A stretch of 64,000 nucleotides of DNA from Naegleria lovaniensis (lineage: Eukaryota > Heterolobosea > Eutetramitea > Acrasida > Naegleriidae). The translations under genes were made by a program, and so were the position numbers. The stretch lies in contig NW_025407850.1 of NCBI RefSeq assembly GCF_003324165.1, forward strand, positions 248,001 through 312,000, given 5' to 3'. This document shows, one piece after another, positions 10,424 to 20,040 of this stretch. The stretch's first letter is position 1. Every line of letters starts with the position of its first letter. Under the pieces are notes generated by a model. It was not told the DNA's origin and did not search any database. It was given only the letters and a program-made list of their open reading frames with translations.

Positions 10424-11472
10424 TCATTGAGAATTTTGTAAGGTGTCAAAAAACAAATCTTCCCGATAATGATTATCGTTATCATCACTCTGAAATGAAA
10501 TGTATCCCAATTGATTGCTTGCAATATGTGTTCCATTATGTTGTTGAATGGCAGAATAATGTGTGTGACCTGAAATCCATAACACTACAGGTGATCCCAT
10601 TAAATGCCTTAAATCGCTGGCAAATGCACTGTTGATCAATAGAGTCTCTGTATCTTGAGTATTTTCATAATACGGCGAAGAAACCCCTGTGGTCATTGGA
10701 GCATGATGAGTCACAACAATGATCTTTCGTTGTTGTGTGACAGGAGTATTTCTCTCCTTTTCAATGGCATCTTTCAGAAAATTGTAGTCTCTATTGAAAA
10801 AGTAATTGGTGTCGTCTACAGTGAGTGTTCTCATATTGCTGTTGTTGTCGTCCTTAATATTAATTAAATGGTAATCATTCATGCACTGATTGATTCAATC
10901 GTTCAAACATTCATTGGATTAAGGAAAATAAAAAGGAAATTATTGGTCTCTCTTTTTCGACTCGTTCACCCTGAAATACATACCTTTTGAACCATGGTTT
11001 TGGCATTGTCTGGAACTTGCGACCACAAAGCACATCCCAAAAATAAAATCTTCTCTCCACTGTTTGAAGTAAGCTCAATACTTGCCCGATCCAAGAAATG
11101 AACGTTATTGAATTGAGAGCAGACCTTGATCATTTGTTGATTACAACTCCAATATTCATTGCTATAAAATTCTAATTTTCAAAATACAAATTCGCATTAT
11201 TTTCATCATCATGGCAAACTAAAACATGAATTGAAATTCTTACCATGATTTCCAGCAACAATCATCACATGAGAATACTTTTTGGAAACGTCGTTCAAGA
11301 ATTCAAAATAACTGCTTTGAAAAGCATTTCCGATATCGCCAGCCAACACCAATACTTCTCCATACACCTTCTCGCATAAATTATGTCCGTGCAGTTTCTT
11401 GTACTTGTTTTGAAAATGATCGTACGTTTCGAAATGTTCAATATGAAGATCGCTGAGAAGTTGGATTTTCAT
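10424..11472 (-). CDS. Calcineurin-like metallophosphoesterase, three exons
   Basis: Exons 11472-11244, 11171-10984 and 10885-10424 give 292 residues; the introns start GTAAGA and GTATGT. The first join makes GNHEFYSNEYWS, the canonical GNHE motif, and the second continues the frame cleanly (MVQK then CMNDYH). Metal and catalytic motifs appear in order: SDLHIEH (D-x-H), LAGDIG, GNHE, THHAP and GHTHYS. This matches single-domain phosphoesterases of the calcineurin-like superfamily; the substrate cannot be told. There is no signal peptide, so it is probably cytosolic. The ATG follows a run of seven A. Confidence 0.9.
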
Positions 11473-12938
11473 TTTTTTAATCTTTTAAATGGTTGTCGTG
11501 ATAAGCTTATCATATGATTATAATGATTTTGCATTTGGGAGAGAATTGAAGTAAGGTGAGAATTCCTTTTTCAAGAATTTTAGCAACAGGAACCACAAAC
11601 TTTGGACCAGTGAAATCAATAATTATCCAACGTTGTTGAAGTTGCAATTATCTCAGCAGGTATCAATAAACATTCATTAATACTTCATAGAAATGTTATC
11701 GCATCCATTGTAAACACGATATATCAATTTCATAAAGAAGGGTGAATATCACATTGAGTCTTGTTGACAATGATCTTGTATGTGACAACCATTTTCAGTT
11801 TCTCATCAAGATTCAAAGCAAATCAACATGTTCTAGAGAAATTTTCAAAGATTACTTGAATTTACACGACCTTTTTCACACATATGGATAAAGATCAAAC
11901 AAATGTACAAGGTTACACACTCTTTTCAATAACTGTAAAAGCAGCTGTAAATGGATTGAACTCAACGAAAAGGACTTACGCCTTTTCACACGTTCATCGT
12001 TCAACACAATATTTTGTATAAAATTACCCGTTCCTTTGGCTGTGGGAAGAAATGTTTGGAGATTCAAAGTTTTCAAAGACCATTTTCCATACGGAATCGA
12101 AGGGTGGCACTTCAACCCACTCCCAGCACCACACAAATTAAAGCAATTTTGTTAAAATACTCAATACGATCACAACACCAATAAAACTTTTTCGGAAAGA
12201 TGCTTGACATTGCTGTCAAGTGCAATTGACCATCACATTGCTCCACTGCTCAAAGACCACATGAAGTATCTTTAGAGATAAATACGACTTATTGACATTA
12301 AAGAGACTTGGCAAGCGATCATCAATAACATTGTCGTCTCCTTTTCCAATTCCATTCTCTAAAAAACAAATTTCCAAATTCAAGCAGAGAGAGCTTGCAA
12401 GTCATTGCGAGTGGTTGTTGTGGTTCTCTTCTCTGTGTATGCTCTCTCATTGAATTAGATCTTGCATTTTGATTTTCATAATCGTTGAATTCTCTTCCAA
12501 ACACGACGTAGTATTAACATTTCAAATCCAACACACGTGTTTTCTCAGCAACGTTCTTCTTGTTGCGTCAGAGCATAGCTCTCGGTTCTTCTCGGTAACT
12601 ACCGGTGACTTGTTGTAAACGACGTCATCACGGCTATTTTAAGACCACAACAGCACACGAAATTTTTGTATTTGCTGCCTGTTGGAAACCAAAAGCTTTT
12701 GTGTGACTCGACAACGGTGCGTTTCACTTGTTGCTTTTCGGTTATCAGAATCAAAGCAAAGGAGTTCCAAATCCTTTAAAAAAATTTCTCAGATTCATCA
12801 TCACCGAGTGGTTCGTGGTTCGTAGTTGTGCACAAGGACTCTCATTACCCAAACAACAACAAGTATACTATCGTAATCATCAACATCAAGGAATCATCAT
12901 CATCATTTGATTTTCACCCACACCAATTCACTTACAAT
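11473..12938. other. Long spacer between the phosphoesterase and the bZIP gene
   Basis: About 1.5 kb with no gene I can support. At about 11990-12130 a slightly GC-richer block has two competing open minus-strand frames, one continuing as an 86-codon frame to 11876, the other ending inside. Neither shows a recognisable domain, and the block may be a decayed exon. The segment just before 12939 is A/C-rich and is probably the 5' leader of the bZIP gene. Confidence 0.35.
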
Positions 12939-14246
12939 ATGAGTTGCTCATCACCCACCAATTTTGACGATTTTGAATCGTTATTTTCTGAACAGAATGA
13001 AGGACTAGAGAGCCTCTATCAAAGTCCAACTGGCACGAGTATGGCTTCATCGAATAGTAGTGGAACCGACCATTCATCATCAACTCAACAACAAGAACCA
13101 ATCACGTATGATGTCCTCAGTGATGGATATGCCTTTGGCTTGAATGAATTTGATCTTTCCCCACAATTGGCCCAAAAGCAAAAGACAGGAGATTTGGCAG
13201 CTGCTAATCCATTCTTCACTCAAACCGCCAATAACAACAACGGAACAGCCAATGCCTTTAATCCTCTCACTGGATTTGTCTATCCAACCAACGCTACCAA
13301 CAACGCAACCAAGAATGCCTTTGGTGCCACGACAGCTTTCAATCCCCAATTCCCAATGAATCAACTCGGAATGTACTTCCCACAGGCATTCCCATTCCCT
13401 CAATTTGGAGGTCAACCATTCCCAAGCTGCTTCCCTAATACATTGGCCTTCTCTTCGCCCAATACATCACCAATTATGCCTGGAACATTGAATACAAGCC
13501 CAATCAATAATACAACTACATCGCCTAACAATACAACCACAACTAGTAATACAGAAAGTGGCAAGACAAAGACTGCCAGAAGAAAGACTAGTAACTCTAA
13601 GAAGAACACCAAGTCTTCGGCTAGTAATAACAATCAAACTTCACCTACTGACAGTGGTAATGATACATTAAAAGCAACGTCTCCATCTGATTCAGTTGCC
13701 CAAACAGCAACAACCAATTCTGCTACAACACCAGAATCTGTCGATTCGGGCGTTTCGAGCCACTCTGACAATGACTCTGCTTCATCCTCTGGAAAGAAAT
13801 CATCTGACAATGAAAAGAAGAGAAAGAGAAAAACAAAGGGAGGCACGAGTCCTAAACCCGAAAAAACTTTAACACCAGAAGAGGAGAAGGAAATGAAGAG
13901 ACAACGTCGTCTCATTAAAAACCGTGAATCTGCTCAAGCATCAAGAGAGCGTAAAAAGGTTTACATCCAAGGATTGGAAAAGAAAGTTGATGGATTGGCT
14001 CAAGAAAATTCTGATTTACAAAATCACTGTTCTGTTCTTGAGCAAGAGAATGAAATTCTCAGACAACGATTGAAAATGCTGGGCGAAGTTGTCGAAGAAC
14101 CAACCACCAAGAAGAGAAAGATGACTCCTTTCGCGATGAAGGTGCCAATTCCTTCAAATCCATTCATGCTTGATTTCTGGAGCTTATTTGGAATGGGGCA
14201 ATGCAACAACAACAACAAGTTCAAACTAATCCAGCAATGGATATGA
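12939..14246 (+). CDS. bZIP transcription factor, ATF6/CREB3-like (N-terminal, cytoplasmic part)
   Basis: From the ATG at 12939 (MSCSSPTNFDDF) the frame encodes 435 residues; the longer open frame upstream begins with GTG. The first 300 residues are Asn/Thr/Ser/Pro/Phe-rich, as in activation domains, with a Lys-rich stretch before the DNA-binding part. The basic region at about 320-345 has the NRESAQASR core (N-x7-R), and a leucine zipper follows to about 380. The basic region closely resembles that of ATF6, a stress transducer whose zipper is followed by a membrane span. Here the frame instead ends 55 codons after the zipper. A frame offset by minus 1 (14201-14863) begins before that stop and supplies the expected membrane segment. 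See the separate finding. Confidence 0.9.
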   Translation: MSCSSPTNFDDFESLFSEQNEGLESLYQSPTGTSMASSNSSGTDHSSSTQQQEPITYDVLSDGYAFGLNEFDLSPQLAQKQKTGDLAAANPFFTQTANNNNGTANAFNPLTGFVYPTNATNNATKNAFGATTAFNPQFPMNQLGMYFPQAFPFPQFGGQPFPSCFPNTLAFSSPNTSPIMPGTLNTSPINNTTTSPNNTTTTSNTESGKTKTARRKTSNSKKNTKSSASNNNQTSPTDSGNDTLKATSPSDSVAQTATTNSATTPESVDSGVSSHSDNDSASSSGKKSSDNEKKRKRKTKGGTSPKPEKTLTPEEEKEMKRQRRLIKNRESAQASRERKKVYIQGLEKKVDGLAQENSDLQNHCSVLEQENEILRQRLKMLGEVVEEPTTKKRKMTPFAMKVPIPSNPFMLDFWSLFGMGQCNNNNKFKLIQQWI

Positions 14247-14863
14247 ATAATATGAGAATGGATCCCCGTGCCTCTTCATCATCGAGAAGAGTTGTCATGT
14301 TTATCATGCTTTTCTGTGTTGCAATGTTCCTCGTTTTCCCAAGATCTTCAGACATCAAATTTGACAGTAACATGAAACCAGAAATGTCCGTCGATGAGGC
14401 TACTGCAAACAGAATGAGAGTTGCATCAAGAACCATTCTTTCATCTGAATCAGCAGAAAAAGATGCCTCCATGATCGATGTTTCTATAGACTCGACTCAG
14501 AGTATTGTTGTGGATGATGAGTTCAAGAAGAATGTTGCTGACATCTACAGCTCATTTGCTGAGCTCAGACAAGCTGCTGAGAATGAATCAGCCAAGCAAC
14601 CAGAAAATGGTGAGGCAAACAATGAAAGCACTACACCAGTATCTGCTCAAGAACAAGCTGGAATGGATCTTGCTTCTCAAATCAATGTTGTTTTTGATTC
14701 TGACAAGATTTCTTTGACCTTCCCAAAGTCTGTCTTGGTCAAGAACGAGGAAGCTGATGATGCCATGGTGGATGAAACTCAATCCAACGCAACAACTGAT
14801 GGAAAGATTTCTCTTCTTTCCACAAGATTGCTCCGAGAAATTTGTCGTGTGGTAAGACAGTAA
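14201..14863 (+). CDS. Membrane-spanning and lumenal part of the ATF6-like factor, in a shifted frame
   Basis: This 220-residue frame overlaps the end of the bZIP frame by 46 nt. After a Gln-rich start it has a basic flank (SSSSRR), a hydrophobic span at about 31-47 (VVMFIMLFCVAMFLVF) and then a polar, acidic, Ser-rich domain ending LLREICRVVRQ. In ATF6/CREB3-type factors a single span follows the zipper and holds the protein in the ER membrane until proteolysis releases the bZIP part. The content and order therefore fit one gene from 12939 to 14863. The link needs a minus-1 shift or an intron of length 2 mod 3 between 14174 and 14246 or just upstream. Its own ATG lacks the A-run context, so an independent gene is unlikely. 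Confidence 0.7.
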   Translation: MQQQQQVQTNPAMDMNNMRMDPRASSSSRRVVMFIMLFCVAMFLVFPRSSDIKFDSNMKPEMSVDEATANRMRVASRTILSSESAEKDASMIDVSIDSTQSIVVDDEFKKNVADIYSSFAELRQAAENESAKQPENGEANNESTTPVSAQEQAGMDLASQINVVFDSDKISLTFPKSVLVKNEEADDAMVDETQSNATTDGKISLLSTRLLREICRVVRQ

Positions 14864-15104
14864 GAAATAAACCTGTAAATACAATACCTTATTTATTTGA
14901 AATAGTCAATAAGTGGAGTAGGTTGTTCAGTTCTTTCGATTCGAAATAACGTTGTTTGGGTCAAACGGATATTGTAAAATTGAGGCTGCCTTTGCTTAAT
15001 ACAGTTTTTTCATAACAAACCATCAATCCTTTATCAAATCCTCCTGCTCAATTTTTCCCTGCAAAGACGTGAAAGACGAAAAGTAGTAAATAGCGAATTA
15101 GAAT

Positions 15105-15222
15105 GGCTACGGCCATATCACGATGAATGCACCTCATCCCGTCCGATTTGAGAAGTTAAGCATCGTCGAGCTGCATCAGTACTGAGGTTGGAGACAACTT
15201 GGGAACCTGCAGTGCTGTAGCC
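15105..15222 (+). rRNA. 5S ribosomal RNA
   Basis: The 118-nt segment has the 5S hallmarks. The ends pair as helix I (GGCTACGG with CTGTAGCC). The 5' part reads CATATCACGATGAATGCACC, the loop A/helix III region is followed by GAGAAGTTAAGC (internal A-box), and the 3' part has GGTTGGAGACAACTTGGGAA, equivalent to the C-box region. A T6 run follows immediately. It is a single gene between protein-coding genes, not in a tandem array within this window. It is transcribed by RNA polymerase III and forms part of the large subunit central protuberance. Confidence 0.93.
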
Positions 15223-15228
15223 TTTTTT
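15223..15228 (+). terminator. Pol III T-run terminator of the 5S gene
   Basis: Six T residues directly follow the last base of helix I, the usual RNA polymerase III stop signal. Confidence 0.8.
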
Positions 15229-15333
15229 GCCAAACCCCAGTCCCACCCACACAATCCTCCAGAACTTCACTTCAAATGGATCTACATCTTTTCCCATTAA
15301 ACTTGACATTTATCAAGAGCAATCAATTCTAAC

Positions 15334-16098
15334 ATGATGACACTTGAAAAAAACAAAACCATGTCTGAAGTACAACCATCAATTCATGTTAGGATTCAGA
15401 TTTTACTACTTCTGTCGTTGTTTGTTTTATATGTTCAAACATTCGTTGAATGCAATTCGCCATCTCAAAGACCATCAACATTTCCTTTTTCGTCTTTTCA
15501 AGTCAATGACAATCGATGTTGCACCCATACTGACGGCTCCTTTGTCTATTGCGATATTACTCGAATATGTTGTAAAAAGTACTCATCCAATGCCTGTTCT
15601 CAATACAATTACGAATGTTGTTCCATTACTTCTAAATGTGGAAATCATGGATGTTATGACCCAACGTTGAATTCTGAGAGCAAGTTGAATTCAGAAACTG
15701 TGTACGGTCTCTCGATTGGTCTTCCTTTTGGTTTTGTTCTTGTTATCTTGGTCTTGTCCGTCTGTGCCTATGGATCATTTCGAAAGAAACGATTGACAAT
15801 TCAAGTTGCAACCCATCATGTCACAATTCCAGAGAATCAACAAACGATTGTTCCACCTCAATGCCCTCTGCCAACAATGGCGCTGTCGACTGTGGAAATG
15901 ATGGATCTTCCTCCATCAACGGTGACATCTGAAAATTTACCACAACCACTGCCCTCTGATCAAACAGCAATTCCCTACACTACCAGTCTCGTGCTTCAAC
16001 AACAAATGATAGATCCGTTGTCTCCAATGGATTCATCGCACCATGACATTGCAGCACATCACATATACTTCAATAATAACATGAATAACATTGTTTAA
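15334..16098 (+). CDS. Cys-rich type I membrane protein, family unknown
   Basis: Single exon, 254 residues from the first of two in-frame ATGs. A hydrophobic signal lies at about 22-38 (ILLLLSLFVLYVQTFV). The short ectodomain has three CC pairs and further cysteines (DNRCCTHTDG, RICCKKYSS, YECCSITSKCG), suggesting a disulphide-rich, perhaps chitin-binding-like or knottin-like module. A single membrane span (LSIGLPFGFVLVILVLSVCA) precedes basic FRKKR and a Pro/Gln/Ser/His-rich cytoplasmic tail of about 100 residues. This is the layout of a small cell-surface receptor or adhesion protein. I do not recognise the family. Confidence 0.75.
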   Translation: MMTLEKNKTMSEVQPSIHVRIQILLLLSLFVLYVQTFVECNSPSQRPSTFPFSSFQVNDNRCCTHTDGSFVYCDITRICCKKYSSNACSQYNYECCSITSKCGNHGCYDPTLNSESKLNSETVYGLSIGLPFGFVLVILVLSVCAYGSFRKKRLTIQVATHHVTIPENQQTIVPPQCPLPTMALSTVEMMDLPPSTVTSENLPQPLPSDQTAIPYTTSLVLQQQMIDPLSPMDSSHHDIAAHHIYFNNNMNNIV

Positions 16099-16157
16099 AT
16101 GTCATTCCTTTTACTCGATCCAAATCAAATTATATATCAACAGTATCTTGTTTGACA

Positions 16158-18321
16158 TTAAACAGTCTTCTTCAACGAAATGGATTGTTTTTGCATGGCA
16201 GCCATTCTTCTTCGATAGAAAATTCCATAAACCCATCGAGTTCTGTATTGCAATACAAGTCCCAATATTAAGGCAAATCCACACAAGGCAGTAGTAATAA
16301 AGAAAGTGAGTTGGAAACAATCTCTACCATGGCACGTGGTAATTCTTGGTGGAATGACACCATCTTGATAGATTTTTCCTGCTAAACTTGTTGCTAGTGC
16401 ATAACTTCCAGCTGCTGCTGCCAAATTCACAATTGAAAAGTTCATTCCAAAATATTTGGACCCATATCTTTCACTACAGAAAGAAGGAGCGAGTGAGAAA
16501 ATTCCTCCATTGAAGAATCCCATGACACAAATCATTCCATAAATACCATTCACTGGAATCCATGCAAAAATAAAGTGAACAACTCCCATCATGAAAACAG
16601 CCATATTGAAGAAGGAAATACGAGTGAGATGACGATGTGGAAGAAGGAATTTGTCACTCAAAAATCCAAAGACAATTCTTCCCACGCAATTGCTGTGGTT
16701 TGATGAATCAAGAGTATTCAATCATCGTTCAGGTGGCCAAAAGAGGAAAATTAAGGTTACAAAAATCGAGTTAAAATATGTGACACAATTTTTCGAACAC
16801 TTACAATACTGAAAGTAATTGCACCATGACGTTTTGTTGACCATGATATCCTCCATAGGCCAACACGATCGATCCCAGGTTGTTGATAATCACCAAACCA
16901 CAACCAGCAGCAATTGTGTAAACAATGAAGAACATGTAAAAGTCCAATGTTAACAACATTCTAAATGGATTGAGGACTGGAGGGTCCATAGAGTTGTTGG
17001 CACTAATGTCTGCAAAGATTTTCTTTTCTTTGAGAGGTGTTTCAGTAGTTGCAGCCTCTTCATAGGTCACAACGGCTCCTTCTTCTTGTGAGTTGTCAAC
17101 TTCGGAGGCCATTGGTGGTTCTTGTGGTGGCAGATCATCATGTTTCAAAAGTGAAGTTCGTTCAGAATTTTGTTGAGCAGATTCTTCTTCCTTAGATTCT
17201 TTGCTTGTTTTTTGTGATGTGTTGGCAGGACCTTTGCTAACCGTATTCATAAAGATACATCCTGAAAATAGAACCACTGTACCAAAAATTGCAGTAAATA
17301 ACAAGTAGGGTTCTAACGCTTGAGAAAAAATGTAACTGTATGCTGACGAGAAGAAGAAACTAAGAAAAGTACAGCAGATTCATGACTATAAGAAATGGCC
17401 ATACGATTGTCACTTTACACTTACCTGGACAAACCAAAACACGAGGCCAATATACCGACTATATATATAAATTCGTTCACACAACATCTCAAAAACTAAT
17501 CAATACTTACCCACAAGTCCTCTATTCGTCTCTGAAAAATTCTTTAAATTTGTGGACATGGATGCTAGATAACCACCTGCACTGCCACTTCCCATAATTA
17601 AAAAGAAGATTCCACCTAAAATGTAATGATTTGGCAACTTTTCCAAGTACAGTAGCAAAAACAAAAAGTATCCTGTAAAATATAACCCAGCTGAAACAAT
17701 TGAACAAATTCGTGCACCGGCAAAGTCATTCACTAGTGAAATTGGCAAGCTAAAGTATGTTCCTAAATTTGCAAGAGCTGCAATGGTAGTGACTTCGTAT
17801 TGCGAGTAGCCCAAATCTCTATCAAGGAGTGATTAGTTTCCGGAAATGTGTGAAAAAGGTCAATAATTGATTCAATGTCATTTAAAGCATCCACATCGAA
17901 CATCCAAGATATTCATTATTGAATGGTTACCATTCATTCATTCGTTCACATTATTGAAATCAACATACCTTTTAATCGTCGGACTGATGGATGAAAATGC
18001 ATATTGCGTTCCAGATACCAACATCATCAAACATCCAATAATTAATGCTAACCACTTTTTAGAAAAATCAAAGACAGTCCTAAAGGTAATTTTTCGTTTC
18101 TTTTGAAGGCCCTCTTGCAGTAAAGGCTCATCATCACGCGGCTGTTGATAATAGGCTGTTGAATGTTCTTCCTGCTGAGAGTTCTTTTCTTGACTTGATG
18201 CTGCTACATCAATAGCTCCATACGTGCTATCTTTACTATGCGAGACTACAAGCTCCTTCTTCTGGTTGCTAGTACTTCCTTCCGATGATGACTCAGATGA
18301 AGATGAATCGTAATGTGCCAT
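16158..18321 (-). CDS. Major facilitator superfamily transporter, nodulin-like type, four exons
   Basis: Exons 18321-17969, 17818-17511, 17342-16805 and 16692-16158 give 577 residues. Introns are 150, 168 and 112 nt with donors GTATGT, GTAAGT and GTAAGT. The first span and its context (KWLALIIGCLMMLVSGTQYA followed by FSSISPTIK) match the nodulin-like MFS subfamily. About 12 hydrophobic spans follow, with a cytoplasmic acidic loop (KESKEEESAQQNSERTSLL) in the middle. NRGLV and GRIVFGFLSDKF are conserved MFS-type loop motifs, the latter created by a splice join. The start MAHYDSSSS follows nine A and is preferred over an in-frame ATG 18 nt upstream. The substrate is unknown; relatives carry monocarboxylates or other small solutes. 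Confidence 0.88.
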
Positions 18322-18673
18322 TTTTTTTTGAATTTTCATGTTTTGAAAATGCGCGAGAACGATTCGCGTTTTTCACACATTAAAAGTGAACTCGAAAAAG
18401 ATTTTTGTCTAAATAACCGAAGTGGATGTTGTGTTGTCTACTGTACGCGGTAATGAGGCAAGTATGGGTCCAGAAGATGGTCTGTGATTGAGGTTGCAAA
18501 AACATTTAAGATGAAAATAAAGCCGAGCGGAATGTTTAAGTTGTTGGTGTCAGTCTCAAATTCGTTATTGAGCGAACAAATAATCCAAGCCATGCAGGAG
18601 GAACTCAAACACCTTCATCCATCCACAACCCACATGTTGCCTTCACAAAAGGATTTGATTCGACTTGAAAAAA
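18322..18673. other. Divergent spacer with an open frame overlapping the TrpRS start
   Basis: This spacer separates the divergent MFS and TrpRS genes. A plus-strand frame from ATG 18511 runs to 18846, overlapping the start of TrpRS in another frame. It contains a globular-looking stretch (SLLSEQIIQAMQEELKHL). It can be joined to TrpRS through a 91-nt candidate intron (18751-18841, GTGTGT...CATCAG), so this may be an alternative first exon rather than pure promoter. Confidence 0.4.
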
Positions 18674-19963
18674 ATGCTCAAATTGAAAGCAAGCCAATGT
18701 TTCTCGTTCTGCCAAAAATTGCAGACATTGAAATCGATGCCATCGTCCTTGTGTGTTTCTTTGCCCTCTACTGGCTCATCCTTTTGGGTCAAGCAAGAAC
18801 GAAATTTTTCTCATCATGCAACACTACATTCCTCTCATCAGAATGAAAATAATCATCATCGGGTTGTGTTTTCGGGAATTCAACCGACAGGAAATTTACA
18901 TTTAGGAAATTATTTGGGAGCTGTAAAAAATTGGGTTACTCTATGTCATGATGATTTGAATACCAAGCAACAAATTGAAAGTCTCATTCATCCCAAAGAC
19001 AAAGAAAATCAAAGGCCTTCTTCAATTCCTCTCAACCAATCATCTTCCAATGAGCCATTATTTCATGAAAAATTTTTTTGCGTCGTTGATTTACATGCCA
19101 TTACTGTTCCACAGGATCCAAAGGCTCTGAAAGAATCTTCGGTAAATTTAATTGCCATGTTATTGGCATGCGGATTGGATCCTAACAAGTGCTCACTGTT
19201 TTTCCAATCTCAAATTCCCGCTCATTCACAATTGTCTTGGATTTTGGGATGTTTTATTACGGAAAATAGATTAAAAAGAATGCATCACTACAAGGATAAA
19301 AAGACAGACAATAGCTCAATTGGACTTGTGAGTTATCCTGTATTAATGAGTGCCGATATTTTACTGTACAGTTTGAAGGGTAATGAATTATATATTCCAG
19401 TGGGAGATGATCAAAGACAACATTTAGAGTTGGCTCAGGAAGTAGCTCAACAAATGAATTTCAAATTTGAAGGACTTTTCGATGTTCCTAGAGGAATTTA
19501 TCCGCCACATGCATATAGAGTCATGAGTTTGAGAGATGGAACAAAGAAGATGAGCAAGAGTGATGCGAGTGACATGTCACGTATTAACATTGTCGACACG
19601 GATGATGTAATTGTTCAAAAAATTAAGAAAGCTAAAACAGATACACTCACAGACCTGACGTACGATAAGGATAAAAGACCAGAAGTTGCCAATCTGATTG
19701 ATATTTATGCTGCTTTGCAAGGAAAATCGGCGGAAGAGATTGTGCAACTTTATTCATCAGTTTCTGAAAATGTCAATTCCAAATTCAAGCATGACTTGGC
19801 AGACATTGTAGTGGAAACAATCAAGCCAATCCGAGAAAATTACAATAGATATTTAAGCGATCCTCAATTCGTACAACAGGTTGTAAAACAGGGTTCGGAA
19901 CGAGCAAACGAGGTGACACAGAAAGCACTCCGTCAAATAATGGATCGAATTGGTTTCTATTAA
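18674..19963 (+). CDS. Tryptophanyl-tRNA synthetase, bacterial/mitochondrial type
   Basis: Starting at the A-run ATG at 18674 gives 429 residues. The first 55 residues are Ser/Lys/Leu-rich with almost no acids and end near QERNFSHH, like a mitochondrial presequence. The catalytic domain begins with VVFSGIQPTGNLHLGNYLGA, containing the HIGH-like motif, and KKMSKSD lies at about 291. Both are diagnostic for class I TrpRS of the bacterial/organellar type. It charges mitochondrial tRNA-Trp. An alternative model starts at 18511 and splices out 18751-18841, which would replace the presequence with a different 80-residue N-terminus; the sequence does not decide between them. Confidence 0.92.
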   Translation: MLKLKASQCFSFCQKLQTLKSMPSSLCVSLPSTGSSFWVKQERNFSHHATLHSSHQNENNHHRVVFSGIQPTGNLHLGNYLGAVKNWVTLCHDDLNTKQQIESLIHPKDKENQRPSSIPLNQSSSNEPLFHEKFFCVVDLHAITVPQDPKALKESSVNLIAMLLACGLDPNKCSLFFQSQIPAHSQLSWILGCFITENRLKRMHHYKDKKTDNSSIGLVSYPVLMSADILLYSLKGNELYIPVGDDQRQHLELAQEVAQQMNFKFEGLFDVPRGIYPPHAYRVMSLRDGTKKMSKSDASDMSRINIVDTDDVIVQKIKKAKTDTLTDLTYDKDKRPEVANLIDIYAALQGKSAEEIVQLYSSVSENVNSKFKHDLADIVVETIKPIRENYNRYLSDPQFVQQVVKQGSERANEVTQKALRQIMDRIGFY

Positions 19964-20040
19964 TGTTACATTTATAATGTAATATCTATCTATCATAAAG
20001 TAACGAGTTAATGGATAAACGTAAAACATACTGAAAGAAT

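Noticed and set aside
10222-10635. Short frames between the phospholipase A2 and the phosphoesterase
   Set aside because: They overlap the phosphoesterase 3' end or are Thr/Gln-rich chance frames without start context.
14141-14234. IRE1-type unconventional intron in the ATF6-like gene
   Set aside because: No paired CNG-CNG cleavage motifs or twin hairpins of the right spacing were found around the frame change.
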